A stretch of DNA of 64,000 nucleotides from Prevotella sp. (GTDB lineage: Bacteria > Bacteroidota > Bacteroidia > Bacteroidales > Bacteroidaceae), in contig JAFTFO010000035.1 in assembly GCA_017449495.1 (NCBI GenBank), forward strand, positions 35,116 through 99,115, in the 5' to 3' direction. Shown here in pieces: positions 34,058-41,502 of the stretch; positions within the stretch are counted from its first letter, which is position 1, and every line of letters starts with the position of its first letter. Position numbers and translations under genes: made by a program. Under the pieces are notes generated by a model. The model was given only the letters and a program-made list of their open reading frames with translations. It was not told the DNA's origin and searched no databases.

Positions 34058-35507
34058 AATTAAGAATCTGAACCCAGCGTGCATCTGGAAGAACTTCTAT
34101 GCACTGACACAAGTTCCACGTCCCAGCGGACATCTGGAAAAAGTACAGCAATTCCTGCTCGACTTCGCTAAGGCAGCAGGTGTCGAGGCCTTCAAGGATC
34201 CCGCCGACAACATCGTGATGCGCAAGCCGGCCTCCCCAGGAATGGAGGGCAAGAAGGGCGTCATCCTACAGGCCCACATGGACATGGTGCCCCAGAAGAC
34301 GCCAGAGTCGACCCACAACTTCGAGACCGATCCCATTCAGCCTTGGATCGACGGCGAGTGGGTGAAGGCCAAGGGTACGACCCTCGGAGCCGACAACGGC
34401 CTCGGCGTAGCAGCCATCATGGCCGTGATGGAGGACAAGACGCTGAAGCACGGCCCCATCGAAGCCCTGATTACTGCCGACGAAGAGACGGGTATGTTTG
34501 GTGCCAACGCCCTGCCCGCAGGCGAACTCAACGGCGACATCCTGATGAACCTCGACTCTGAAACCTGGGGCAAGTTCGTGATTGGCTCTGCCGGAGGCAT
34601 CGACGTGACTGCCACCCTCGACTATCAGGAGGCTGAGACCGACCCCGAAGATGCTGCCGTGAAGGTGACGGTAAAAGGTCTGCGTGGCGGACACTCTGGT
34701 CTGGAGATCCACGAAGGTCGTGGCAATGCTAACAAACTGCTTGTCCGTCTGGTGCGTGAGGCCATTGAGGAACTCGACGCCCGTCTGGCCTGCTGGCAGG
34801 GTGGTAATATGCGTAACGCCATCCCCTTCAAGGCCGAGGCCGTGTTGACGCTGCCGAAGGAGAACGTCGAAGCCCTGAAGGAACTCGCTCAGGACTGGCT
34901 CGAGGACTTCACCGACGAGTACAAAGGCATCGAGAGCGGTATCGAAGTTATCTGCGAAGACGTGGAGACACCCGCCAAGGAGGTGCCCGTTGAGATTCAG
35001 GACAACCTCATCAATGCCATCTACGGCTGCCACGACGGCGTGATTCGCATGATCCCCTCGTACCCCAGCGTCGTAGAGACATCCTCGAACCTCGCCATCA
35101 TCAACATCGGTGGCGGCAAGGCCTCGCTGCAGATCCTGGCCCGCAGTAGCCGTGAGGATATGAAGGACTACATCGTGAAGACCCTCGAGAGTTGTTTCAA
35201 CATGGCAGGCATGAAGGTGGAGACCGCTGGCTCGTATGGCGGCTGGGACCCCAACCCCGAGTCCCCCATCCTGCACCTGTTGCTGAAGGAGTACAAGGAA
35301 CTGTTCGGACAGGACGGCATCATCCAGGTAGACCATGCAGGTCTGGAGTGTTCGATTATCCTCGGCAAGTATCCACATCTCGATGTTGTCAGCCTCGGCC
35401 CCACGATGAAGTCACCCCACACCACCACGGAGCGCGCCCTCATCGCCACCGTCGAACCCTTCTGGCAACTACTGAAGAAGACGTTGGAAGACATTCCTGA
35501 GAAATAA
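34050..35507 (+). CDS. pepD: Aminoacyl-histidine dipeptidase PepD (M20)
   Basis: 485 residues from ATG 34050; the frame extends upstream through the flippase gene, but MSEIKNLNPACIWKNFYALTQVPRPSGHLEKV is the family start. Metal-site segments of M20 peptidases are present: ILQAHMDMVPQ (His, about 73-83), TTLGADNGLGVAAIM (Asp), TADEETGMFGANAL (Glu pair), and LDSETWGKFVIGSAGG. The enzyme releases N-terminal residues from X-His dipeptides such as carnosine. It overlaps the preceding gene by 8 bp and ends at a strong terminator (35512-35552). Confidence 0.95.
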   Translation: MSEIKNLNPACIWKNFYALTQVPRPSGHLEKVQQFLLDFAKAAGVEAFKDPADNIVMRKPASPGMEGKKGVILQAHMDMVPQKTPESTHNFETDPIQPWIDGEWVKAKGTTLGADNGLGVAAIMAVMEDKTLKHGPIEALITADEETGMFGANALPAGELNGDILMNLDSETWGKFVIGSAGGIDVTATLDYQEAETDPEDAAVKVTVKGLRGGHSGLEIHEGRGNANKLLVRLVREAIEELDARLACWQGGNMRNAIPFKAEAVLTLPKENVEALKELAQDWLEDFTDEYKGIESGIEVICEDVETPAKEVPVEIQDNLINAIYGCHDGVIRMIPSYPSVVETSSNLAIINIGGGKASLQILARSSREDMKDYIVKTLESCFNMAGMKVETAGSYGGWDPNPESPILHLLLKEYKELFGQDGIIQVDHAGLECSIILGKYPHLDVVSLGPTMKSPHTTTERALIATVEPFWQLLKKTLEDIPEK

Positions 35508-35511
35508 GCTG

Positions 35512-35552
35512 ATAGGAGGCGTCCGAGTAAGGGATGCCTCCTATTTTTTTTT
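35512..35552 (+). terminator. Intrinsic terminator of pepD
   Basis: ATAGGAGGCGTCC and GGATGCCTCCTAT form a 13-bp stem with one G-T pair around a 7-nt loop, followed by eight T bases. It starts 5 bp after the pepD stop. Confidence 0.9.
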
Positions 35553-35614
35553 GGATTATTTCAAGTCCAAGAGGTTAACTTTTCCACTTCTCAATTGTAC
35601 TATTAAAAAAGGAA

Positions 35615-36097
35615 ATGCAAGACGAACGACTCATCGAAACACTATTTCGCCGGCACTATGAGCGGATGCTGCTAACGGCACGGACGCTACTCCGCGATCC
35701 AGAAGAAGCCCGTGATGTGGTGAGCGATGTGTTTGCTGAACTGATAGAGAGTGACCGCCGCCTGGATCCGGAACGGACGGAGAGTTATCTGCTGGTCAGT
35801 GTGCGCAACAAATGTCTGAATCTGGTAAAGCACAAGATGATGGCTGAACGTGTCGAAGAGTTGCTGCCTCGCGACAGCATCGATGACGGTTATACAGAAC
35901 TGCCATTGGACGACATCCTTCACTACATCAAGCACAACCTGACTCCACGTAACCGCGAAGTGATGCTCCGCCGATACGATGAGAACCAGAAGTATGAGGA
36001 GATCGCCGATGGCCTCGGCATCAGCCGCATCGCCGTCTATAAGCACATTACCCAATCATTAACGAAACTCAAAAAGCATTTTGTATGGAAAAGTTAA
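35615..36097 (+). CDS. ECF-type RNA polymerase sigma factor
   Basis: 160 residues with the two sigma-70 regions of ECF factors. Region 2 is LIETLFRRHYERMLLTARTLLRDPEEARDVVSDVFAELIE (about 5-44). Region 4 is LTPRNREVMLRRYDENQKYEEIADGLGISRIAVYKHITQSLTKLKK (about 110-155), with the expected helix-turn-helix. It probably directs transcription of the two downstream genes and perhaps others, under control of the anti-sigma-like protein whose start overlaps it by 13 bp. Confidence 0.92.
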   Translation: MQDERLIETLFRRHYERMLLTARTLLRDPEEARDVVSDVFAELIESDRRLDPERTESYLLVSVRNKCLNLVKHKMMAERVEELLPRDSIDDGYTELPLDDILHYIKHNLTPRNREVMLRRYDENQKYEEIADGLGISRIAVYKHITQSLTKLKKHFVWKS

Positions 36098-36636
36098 GAA
36101 AACTGACGCAGATGACTGAACACCCTGAGCTGTATAGCGACGAAGAGTGGCAGGAGATATTCGATGGAGAGACCGTCAGCGACGAGCAGGTTGAAGCAGA
36201 ATGGGAGCGCTTTGAGCAACAGCACTTCTCCCAACATAACCGCCAATGGCTGAAGATTGCGGCCTCGTTCATTGGCGTGCTGATACTCTCTGGCGTCGCA
36301 TTGGCGGCTATACACCTCGCCAGCAGTCACCACGATGATGACAATAGTACGATGCCGGCCACTACCATCAGTACTCAAGGTGTTGGCGAAGCACAACCTG
36401 AGATGGGAGAGAGGCCCCACACGGTAGTCTTTGAGAATGCCGAACTACAGCAGATCGTCGACAGTCTCACCTATTATTATAATATAAAGCCAGTCTACCG
36501 CTACGATGCCCCCCGTCACCTACGGTTGTACTACGAGTGGGATCAGCGCAACAGCATCGACGACATCGCCAGTCAGATCAGTCAGTTCGACCGCGTCAGC
36601 ATCAGCCTGAAGGGTGATAGTATCATCATTGAGTAA
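36085..36636 (+). CDS. Short anti-sigma-like membrane protein with DUF4974-type C-terminus
   Basis: 183 residues. A cytoplasmic N-terminus of about 70 residues precedes one transmembrane segment (KIAASFIGVLILSGVALAAIHLA, about 56-78). The periplasmic C-terminus HTVVFENAELQQIVDSLTYYYNIKPVYRYDAPRHLRLYYEWDQRNSIDDIASQISQ resembles the DUF4974 domain that closes Bacteroidota FecR-type anti-sigma factors. The FecR domain usually found between the membrane span and DUF4974 is absent, so the protein is about half the usual length. It overlaps the sigma gene by 13 bp and lies just before the receptor gene, as in sigma/anti-sigma/receptor sets. Confidence 0.75.
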   Translation: MEKLRKLTQMTEHPELYSDEEWQEIFDGETVSDEQVEAEWERFEQQHFSQHNRQWLKIAASFIGVLILSGVALAAIHLASSHHDDDNSTMPATTISTQGVGEAQPEMGERPHTVVFENAELQQIVDSLTYYYNIKPVYRYDAPRHLRLYYEWDQRNSIDDIASQISQFDRVSISLKGDSIIIE

Positions 36637-36652
36637 AGGAGGTCTGTCAATC

Positions 36653-39163
36653 ATGAAGAGAATGATGATTCTGCTGCTGTTCTGCACGATAGTACAGGCA
36701 GCAAACTCTCAGCGCGTGTCTCGTAACTATAAGGACAAGTCGATGTCCAAAGTACTCATGGACCTGCGTCGCAGTACCAAGCACTACAAAATTGCCTTTA
36801 TTCACAACGAACTGGAGGACTACACCGTGACGAAGCAATTTGACGGACTGACTATCCCCGAGGCTATCAAAGAGTGCATCGGTTATTATCCCATCGCGAT
36901 GAAGAACGTGGGTGACAGTCTCATCTTCGTTGAAGCCATGCTGAAAGTGGAAGGCAAACTCATTGGGCGGCTTGTCGACACGAAGAAACGCCCCGTGGTC
37001 TATGCCAATATCGCACTGCTGAATATCAGCGACTCCGCTATCGTCAGCAGCGGTGTGAGCAATGAGAACGGCGACTTCGTGATACCTACGACAGAACGCC
37101 AGTTACGCATCCGCATCAGTTGTATAGGCTATCAGACCCAAATACTGAACTGCGAGACGGGTGATATTGGCACCATCGTCATGCATGAGACCACCGAGCA
37201 TATCGACGAGGTAGTGGTAGAAGGCAATCTGCACACGGCCAAACAGGATAAGGATGTCTACATACCCAACCAGCGTCAGCGCAACGCTGCCAATGGAGGT
37301 ATCAGCCTGTTGGAGAATCTGATGATCCCACAATTGGATGTCAATCGTATGACAGGCAAGGTGAAAAGCCTGACGAACAGAAGTATCACCTTCGCCATCG
37401 ACGAGCGTGTGGTGGACAAAGAGGAGATTGAACAGATTCGACCCAAAGATGTGCTTCGCGTGGAATATATCGACATGCCGTCAGGCAAGTTTGCCGACAA
37501 GGAAATAGTCATCAACTTCGTCATGCGCCACTACGACTATGGCGGCTACGTGGAAGCAAAGAATCACAGCCGCTTCTTGCATGTTCTGGGCGAGAACAGC
37601 ATCCAGGCCAGCCTCGACCACAAGAAGATGAACTACACGCTGCTGGTGGGTAACGGCTACAAGAACGAACGTGGAGCCACAGAAGAGAAGGAAGAAGACC
37701 TGCTGACAGATAAGCGATTCCACAAATCGACCACCAGCGAGTATGACCATATCAAGGAATGGCGCAACTATGGTGTATTCCGTACTCGATATCGCACAGA
37801 GAAGTTGTCCGTGACAGGCGAGGTTGGCATTACGCAGCAAAGGACACCTGAATACGGCTACACAGAAGACCTGACCTACAGCGGTGACATCACAGCCAAG
37901 AATACGGCCAAGAGTACGACTGGCGAAAAAAGCACGACGACATACGCTGAGACATCGATAGACTGGAATATCACCGACAGGCAACGGCTTTTCTATGACG
38001 CCAGTATCTCCATTGGACGTAACTATTACGACAACACCTATCTTGAGAGCGACGGCTACGACATCATTTCGCATACCAAAGAGAATACCTTTGGCATATT
38101 TGGCACCATAGGCTACGTGAACAACCTCAACCCGAGAAACAGCCTTTCCTTGCGTGTCATGGAATTCTATCGCCATTACGACGACGAATATCGGGGCACC
38201 CTGCCTGCAGACAAGAACACCAGTCAGTCGGAGACCATCGTATGGCCCGTCTATACCTATAAGCCCAATCAGAAGTGGATGTTCAACTTCCGCCCGTTAG
38301 GCTTCAGCGTAGCCTACTGGAAAACCCAGACCAACAGCGAGACTTATCTTTCCTCAAGGGGAGCCGTTACCATGAAGTATCTGATAGACAAGCACAATAG
38401 TCTGGAATACGGCATCTATGTAGGCAACAGTAATCCGAATGCCGCCGCGAGAAGCGAGGTGGAGCAGATTGTCAACCGCTATGAGGTTGTCAGGGGAAAT
38501 CCTGAATTGAAAAAGACGATTTTCAGTACAAACTATATAGACTATAGCCTGACACAAAGAAACTGGCAACTGATGGCACATCTGGAATACGAACGGTTGG
38601 ATAACATGACGGTTGACACATATACCCCAGAAGGAGAAAGGCTGGTCCACTCCTTCGGCAACGATGGCTGCCTGCATAACCTGAGTCTGAATATCCAGCA
38701 GACGCTGTTTCTCCTGAACAGGAACCTTCAACTGAAAGGCGGCATTAATCTGGAGCGCAACATTCTGGCCACAAAAGAAGGAGCCACCCTGAGCCACATC
38801 GATTGTAACCTGAAGGCCATCTATCATATCGGCAACTTCTCACTGAACGGCTATTATCAGACGCCGCAGAAAAAACTCTTCGAAAACTTCAGCAAATCAG
38901 CAGCCGACTATGGCATCAGCGCCGCATACGGCAATAAAGGCTTTTATGCAGAAATAGGTGCCCGACGGATGTTCCTGCAAGACAAGGCCCGCCAGTCCTA
39001 CTTTGACCACGACTACTATCATTACGACATCAAGAATCTGCGCGATGCCAACGGTCCCTGGCTCTACCTGCGCCTTTCCTATTCGATAGACTATGGTCGC
39101 AAGAGCAGCCGTCAGGACATAGAGGCTGGCAGCACAGGGGGATCTGCCATCCTGCACAAATAG
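36653..39163 (+). CDS. Outer-membrane receptor with STN and carboxypeptidase-like domains
   Basis: 836 residues from ATG 36653, which has a strong AAAGGAGGT ribosome-binding site 10 bp upstream; the in-frame ATG 36614 is less likely. A signal peptide (MMILLLFCTIVQAANSQ) leads to an STN-like domain (SMSKVLMDLRRSTKHYKIAF, about 30-49), a carboxypeptidase-regulatory-like domain (GRLVDTKKRPVVYANIALLNI), a plug-like region (DEVVVEGNLHTAK ... NRMTGKVKSLTNRSITFAIDE), and a large beta-barrel ending in SIDYGRKS. An STN domain signals to an anti-sigma factor, which fits the two genes upstream. The ligand is unknown. A 15-bp terminator follows (39176-39212). Confidence 0.85.
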   Translation: MKRMMILLLFCTIVQAANSQRVSRNYKDKSMSKVLMDLRRSTKHYKIAFIHNELEDYTVTKQFDGLTIPEAIKECIGYYPIAMKNVGDSLIFVEAMLKVEGKLIGRLVDTKKRPVVYANIALLNISDSAIVSSGVSNENGDFVIPTTERQLRIRISCIGYQTQILNCETGDIGTIVMHETTEHIDEVVVEGNLHTAKQDKDVYIPNQRQRNAANGGISLLENLMIPQLDVNRMTGKVKSLTNRSITFAIDERVVDKEEIEQIRPKDVLRVEYIDMPSGKFADKEIVINFVMRHYDYGGYVEAKNHSRFLHVLGENSIQASLDHKKMNYTLLVGNGYKNERGATEEKEEDLLTDKRFHKSTTSEYDHIKEWRNYGVFRTRYRTEKLSVTGEVGITQQRTPEYGYTEDLTYSGDITAKNTAKSTTGEKSTTTYAETSIDWNITDRQRLFYDASISIGRNYYDNTYLESDGYDIISHTKENTFGIFGTIGYVNNLNPRNSLSLRVMEFYRHYDDEYRGTLPADKNTSQSETIVWPVYTYKPNQKWMFNFRPLGFSVAYWKTQTNSETYLSSRGAVTMKYLIDKHNSLEYGIYVGNSNPNAAARSEVEQIVNRYEVVRGNPELKKTIFSTNYIDYSLTQRNWQLMAHLEYERLDNMTVDTYTPEGERLVHSFGNDGCLHNLSLNIQQTLFLLNRNLQLKGGINLERNILATKEGATLSHIDCNLKAIYHIGNFSLNGYYQTPQKKLFENFSKSAADYGISAAYGNKGFYAEIGARRMFLQDKARQSYFDHDYYHYDIKNLRDANGPWLYLRLSYSIDYGRKSSRQDIEAGSTGGSAILHK

Positions 39164-39175
39164 CACCACTCTCCT

Positions 39176-39213
39176 AAAAAATCCGCAGATTACTTGCATC
39201 TGCGGATTTTTTT
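39176..39213 (+). terminator. Terminator whose loop contains the next promoter's -33 box
   Basis: AAAAAATCCGCAGAT (39176-39190) and ATCTGCGGATTTTTT (39198-39212) form a perfect 15-bp stem; the 7-nt loop is TACTTGC. The TTG in the loop (39194-39196) is 20 bp from the TATCTTTG -7 box at 39217-39224 that serves the HU-type gene. Terminator and promoter share sequence. Confidence 0.9.
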
Positions 39214-39224
39214 AATTATCTTTG
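39194..39224 (+). promoter_or_regulatory. Promoter of the HU-type gene
   Basis: TTG (39194-39196)-N20-TATCTTTG (39217-39224), a good -33/-7 match. The -33 box is inside the loop of the preceding terminator. Leader to ATG 39285 is about 50 nt. Confidence 0.8.
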
Positions 39225-39284
39225 CACCCTCATCTACCAAATTAGTAACATAATACAAACGACAACGAAAAAATACTGATTCTT

Positions 39285-39959
39285 ATGGCACAGGGACTGA
39301 CAATCAATTTCACCGTACACGCCAATCCGCTGAAGAATGAGGATGGCGAGACCACCTATCAGGTACGACAGGACACGCGAGGGTCGCTCAGCACGAAGGG
39401 GCTCAAAGACTATATGAAGACTTTCCACATCCTGCCGACTGTGGAACTGGGCGGCGTCATCGAAGAACTTGGCGAACTGCTGGCCGAGAAGATGGTGGGA
39501 AACGCGAAAGTCCACCTGGAGGGACTCGGCGTATTCTCGCTGACCTTAGGGCTGAAGCCCGAGGTCGACGAGGAGGGCAAGAAGCACAAAAGGGTGGTGA
39601 CTGCCCCAGAGAAGATCACGGGCAACGATGTGGAGATAACGGGTGTCAGCTTCGTGCCCGACAAGGAGTTCATGGACAAGATCAGAAGCAGGCATCCCCA
39701 CTTCTCGCAGACAGGCGGCAAAGGCGCCGTAGGCCATTCACTTGGCTACACGGAGGAGCAGATGAAAACATTCCTGACAGGCTATCTCAACGAAAACGGC
39801 TACATCAACCGTCGCATGCTGCGCTTCTGTACCCATGTCACGAGATACATGGCCGCCCAATGGCTCACTAAGCTCTCCAGCGGCGACAACCCCCTGCTGA
39901 TAGAGGACAACCGCATGGGAAGCCTCTACTACACGCTGAATCCCGCCTATCAGCCTTGA
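39285..39959 (+). CDS. HU-family DNA-binding protein (Bacteroidota HU-extended type)
   Basis: 224 residues. Residues about 1-135 follow the pattern of the HU/IHF-like domain found in Bacteroidota (GLKDYMKTFHILPTVELGGVIEELGELLAEKMVGNAKVHLEGLGVFSLTLG), with a basic insertion KKHKRVVTAPEKI. The remaining part, SLGYTEEQMKTFLTGYLNENGYINRRMLRFCTHVTRYMAAQWLTKLSSGDNPLL, looks like a small winged-helix or helical module. Such proteins coat and bend DNA; a specific role is unknown. The 3' end runs directly into the second 22-bp-period array. Confidence 0.82.
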   Translation: MAQGLTINFTVHANPLKNEDGETTYQVRQDTRGSLSTKGLKDYMKTFHILPTVELGGVIEELGELLAEKMVGNAKVHLEGLGVFSLTLGLKPEVDEEGKKHKRVVTAPEKITGNDVEITGVSFVPDKEFMDKIRSRHPHFSQTGGKGAVGHSLGYTEEQMKTFLTGYLNENGYINRRMLRFCTHVTRYMAAQWLTKLSSGDNPLLIEDNRMGSLYYTLNPAYQP

Positions 39960-40240
39960 TGCCCTCGCCGCTGCATAGCCTGCAGACTGCATGAGAGCAG
40001 CCTGCGGACTGCAAAAGAACAGCCTTGTGTCTATCTAAGAGTAGCCTTGTGTCTACCTATCCGACTAAAGTCAGCCAGGTGGCTGACTTTAGTCGTTCAC
40101 CTGTCTGACTATAGTCAGCCGACTGTCCGACTATAGTCAGACACATAGCTTCCTGCCTGATTCAAGGTAGAGAGCAGCCATCTTCGAGGTAGAGACGAGC
40201 CTATATCGTGATAAAGAGCAAGTTGTAAAACAATCGCAGA
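39955..40240. repeat. Degenerate 22-bp-period tandem array B, non-coding
   Basis: Units fall at 39977, 39999, 40021, 40043, 40065, 40087, 40109, 40131, 40153, 40175 and 40197, exactly 22 bp apart. Neighbours share halves: 39977 and 39999 both start AGCCTGC; 40021 and 40043 both start AGCCTTGTGTCTA; 40065, 40087 and 40109 start CT(A/T)(A/T)AGTC and end in (T/C)(C/T)GA; 40109 and 40131 start CTATAGTCAG; 40153 and 40175 end GGTAGAGA. A 15-bp inverted repeat (40062-40076/40081-40095) and palindromes CTGACTATAGTCAG (40105-40118) and GACTATAGTC (40129-40138) arise where units meet. No gene is present in the 39960-40284 gap. Confidence 0.75.
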
Positions 40241-40284
40241 TTCTGCTCAAACCACACGACGAAGCAAAATAATACCCGAAAAAC

Positions 40285-40315
40285 TTGCAGATTTCAGGAA
40301 AAAAGCGTATCTTTG
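40285..40315 (+). promoter_or_regulatory. corA promoter
   Basis: TTG (40285-40287)-N20-TATCTTTG (40308-40315), a strong -33/-7 match. Transcription would start near 40322, giving a leader of about 138 nt to the corA ATG at 40460. Confidence 0.82.
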
Positions 40316-40346
40316 CAGCCGAAATAACCAAAATATTTACAAACAA

Positions 40347-40382
40347 ATGGACGATTACCCGGCGGATTATTACGAACAGTAA
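40347..40382 (+). CDS. corA leader peptide MDDYPADYYEQ
   Basis: An 11-codon frame in the corA leader, ATG 40347 to TAA at 40380-40382. The peptide is MDDYPADYYEQ: four acidic residues, a proline at position 5 and three tyrosines. It lies 32 nt after the -7 box and is preceded by A-rich AAACAA, as is usual for starts in this phylum. Acidic and proline-rich nascent N-termini destabilise ribosomes at low Mg2+, and such peptides control Mg2+ transporters in Salmonella (mgtL before mgtA, corL before corA). Here it sits before corA, and codons 6-8 overlap the first arm of a possible anti-sequestering hairpin. Confidence 0.7.
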   Translation: MDDYPADYYEQ

Positions 40383-40456
40383 TGGCGGGGGATGGCGAGC
40401 AAGGCTGCTAATCCCTTTGCCGCTAAAACCATTTCACGAACGAAAAAAGGATTAGC
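40364..40456 (+). promoter_or_regulatory. Attenuator-like leader with two mutually exclusive hairpins
   Basis: Segment 1 is GGATTA (40364-40369) inside the leader peptide gene. Segment 2 is GCTAATCC (40407-40414). Segment 3 is GGATTAGC (40449-40456), which follows AAAAAA and ends 3 bp before the corA ATG (40460). Segments 2 and 3 form an 8-bp stem, extended by TTT/AAA after one mismatch, that would hide the corA ribosome-binding region. Segment 1 pairs with TAATCC of segment 2 (6 bp, plus GGC/GCC across a 4-nt bulge) and would free it. The pairings were read by eye, not folded. Confidence 0.65.
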
Positions 40457-40459
40457 AAA

Positions 40460-41386
40460 ATGAAGACTTTCTGGAACACCCAAGGCGGACTGACCCAGCT
40501 CCAAGAGTGGCAGCCCAATTGCTGGATACAGGTGACTTGCCCCACCGAAGACGACCAGCACGAACTCGAAGAGAAGTTCAACATCCCCGACTACTTCATG
40601 TCGGACATCAGCGATACCGACGAGCGTGCCCGTTATGAGTACGACGACGGCTGGATGCTGATCATCCTGCGTATCCCTTACGTCAAGGAGATACGTTCGC
40701 GGACACCTTATACCACCGTGCCTCTGGGTATCATCCACAAGCGCGACGTGACGATCACCGTGTGTTACTACGAGACGAACATGATGATCGACTTCGTGTC
40801 GTTCCAGCAGAAGCGGGGGACGGGCTTCACCGATCATGTCGACATGATCTTCCGTCTGTTCCTCTCATCTGCCGTCTGGTACCTGAAGCGCCTGAAGCAG
40901 ATATCGATGCTCATCGACAAGGCCAAGCGTAACCTGGACCGCGAGGTGAACAACGAGAGCCTGATCGGCCTCAGTCGCCTGCAGGATTCGCTTACTTACT
41001 TCCAGACTTCCATCCGTGGCAACGAGAACTTGTTGCAGAAACTGAAGTTCAAACTCCAGATCGACGAACTGGACGCAGACCTGATCGAGGACGTGAACAT
41101 CGAGATGTCGCAGGCTCGGGAGACCACTTCCATCTACTCCGACATTCTGGAGTCGACGATGGACACCTATTCTTCTATTATTAATAATAATATGAATACG
41201 GTGATGCGTACGCTGACCTCGGTGACGATTATCATGATGTTCCCCACGCTGATAGCCTCATTGTTCGGTATGAACCTTATCAACGGTATGGAGGAAAAAT
41301 CGTGGGGATTTGTCTTTGCACTGTGCATTTCGGTGGTCGTATCGGTCATCTGCTGGTGGATTTTCCGCCATAAACGGCTTGTTTAG
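40460..41386 (+). CDS. corA: CorA-family magnesium/divalent cation transporter
   Basis: 308 residues. The large N-terminal cytoplasmic part ends in long helices (DADLIEDVNIEMSQARETTSIYSDILESTMDTYSSIINNNMNTVMRTLTSVTII). Two C-terminal transmembrane segments follow (TIIMMFPTLIASLFGM and WGFVFALCISVVVSVICWWIF). The pore signature GMN is present in LFGMNLINGMEEKSW (about 268-282), defining the CorA family. It forms a pentameric Mg2+ channel in the inner membrane. The 138-nt leader upstream contains a small acidic peptide gene and pairable segments, so expression is probably controlled after transcription begins. Confidence 0.93.
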   Translation: MKTFWNTQGGLTQLQEWQPNCWIQVTCPTEDDQHELEEKFNIPDYFMSDISDTDERARYEYDDGWMLIILRIPYVKEIRSRTPYTTVPLGIIHKRDVTITVCYYETNMMIDFVSFQQKRGTGFTDHVDMIFRLFLSSAVWYLKRLKQISMLIDKAKRNLDREVNNESLIGLSRLQDSLTYFQTSIRGNENLLQKLKFKLQIDELDADLIEDVNIEMSQARETTSIYSDILESTMDTYSSIINNNMNTVMRTLTSVTIIMMFPTLIASLFGMNLINGMEEKSWGFVFALCISVVVSVICWWIFRHKRLV

Positions 41387-41430
41387 CATCTTTTAACTTT
41401 GTTTCAGACGCCTATCTTTACTTTTTTTTG

Positions 41431-41438
41431 TAATTTTG
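41431..41438 (+). promoter_or_regulatory. -7 promoter box of the DUF349 gene
   Basis: TAATTTTG on the plus strand matches TAnnTTTG, 64 bp upstream of the DUF349 ATG at 41503. Confidence 0.55.
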
Positions 41439-41502
41439 ACGCCAAATGTGACGATGCCCCGCATCGTTGATAAGAATTTGTGTCAGTAACTAAAGAAGTT
41501 AA

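Noticed and set aside
34266-35378. A 370-codon minus-strand frame across pepD
   Set aside because: It is antisense to a well-supported M20 peptidase and shows no recognisable domain.
33693-35507. A 604-residue fusion protein ending in PepD
   Set aside because: The first 119 codons are an out-of-frame overlap with the flippase-like gene; the PepD family start is at 34050.
40383-40459. M-box (Mg2+) riboswitch before corA
   Set aside because: The leader is short and lacks the three-helix M-box core as far as can be judged by eye; the peptide/hairpin arrangement explains it better.
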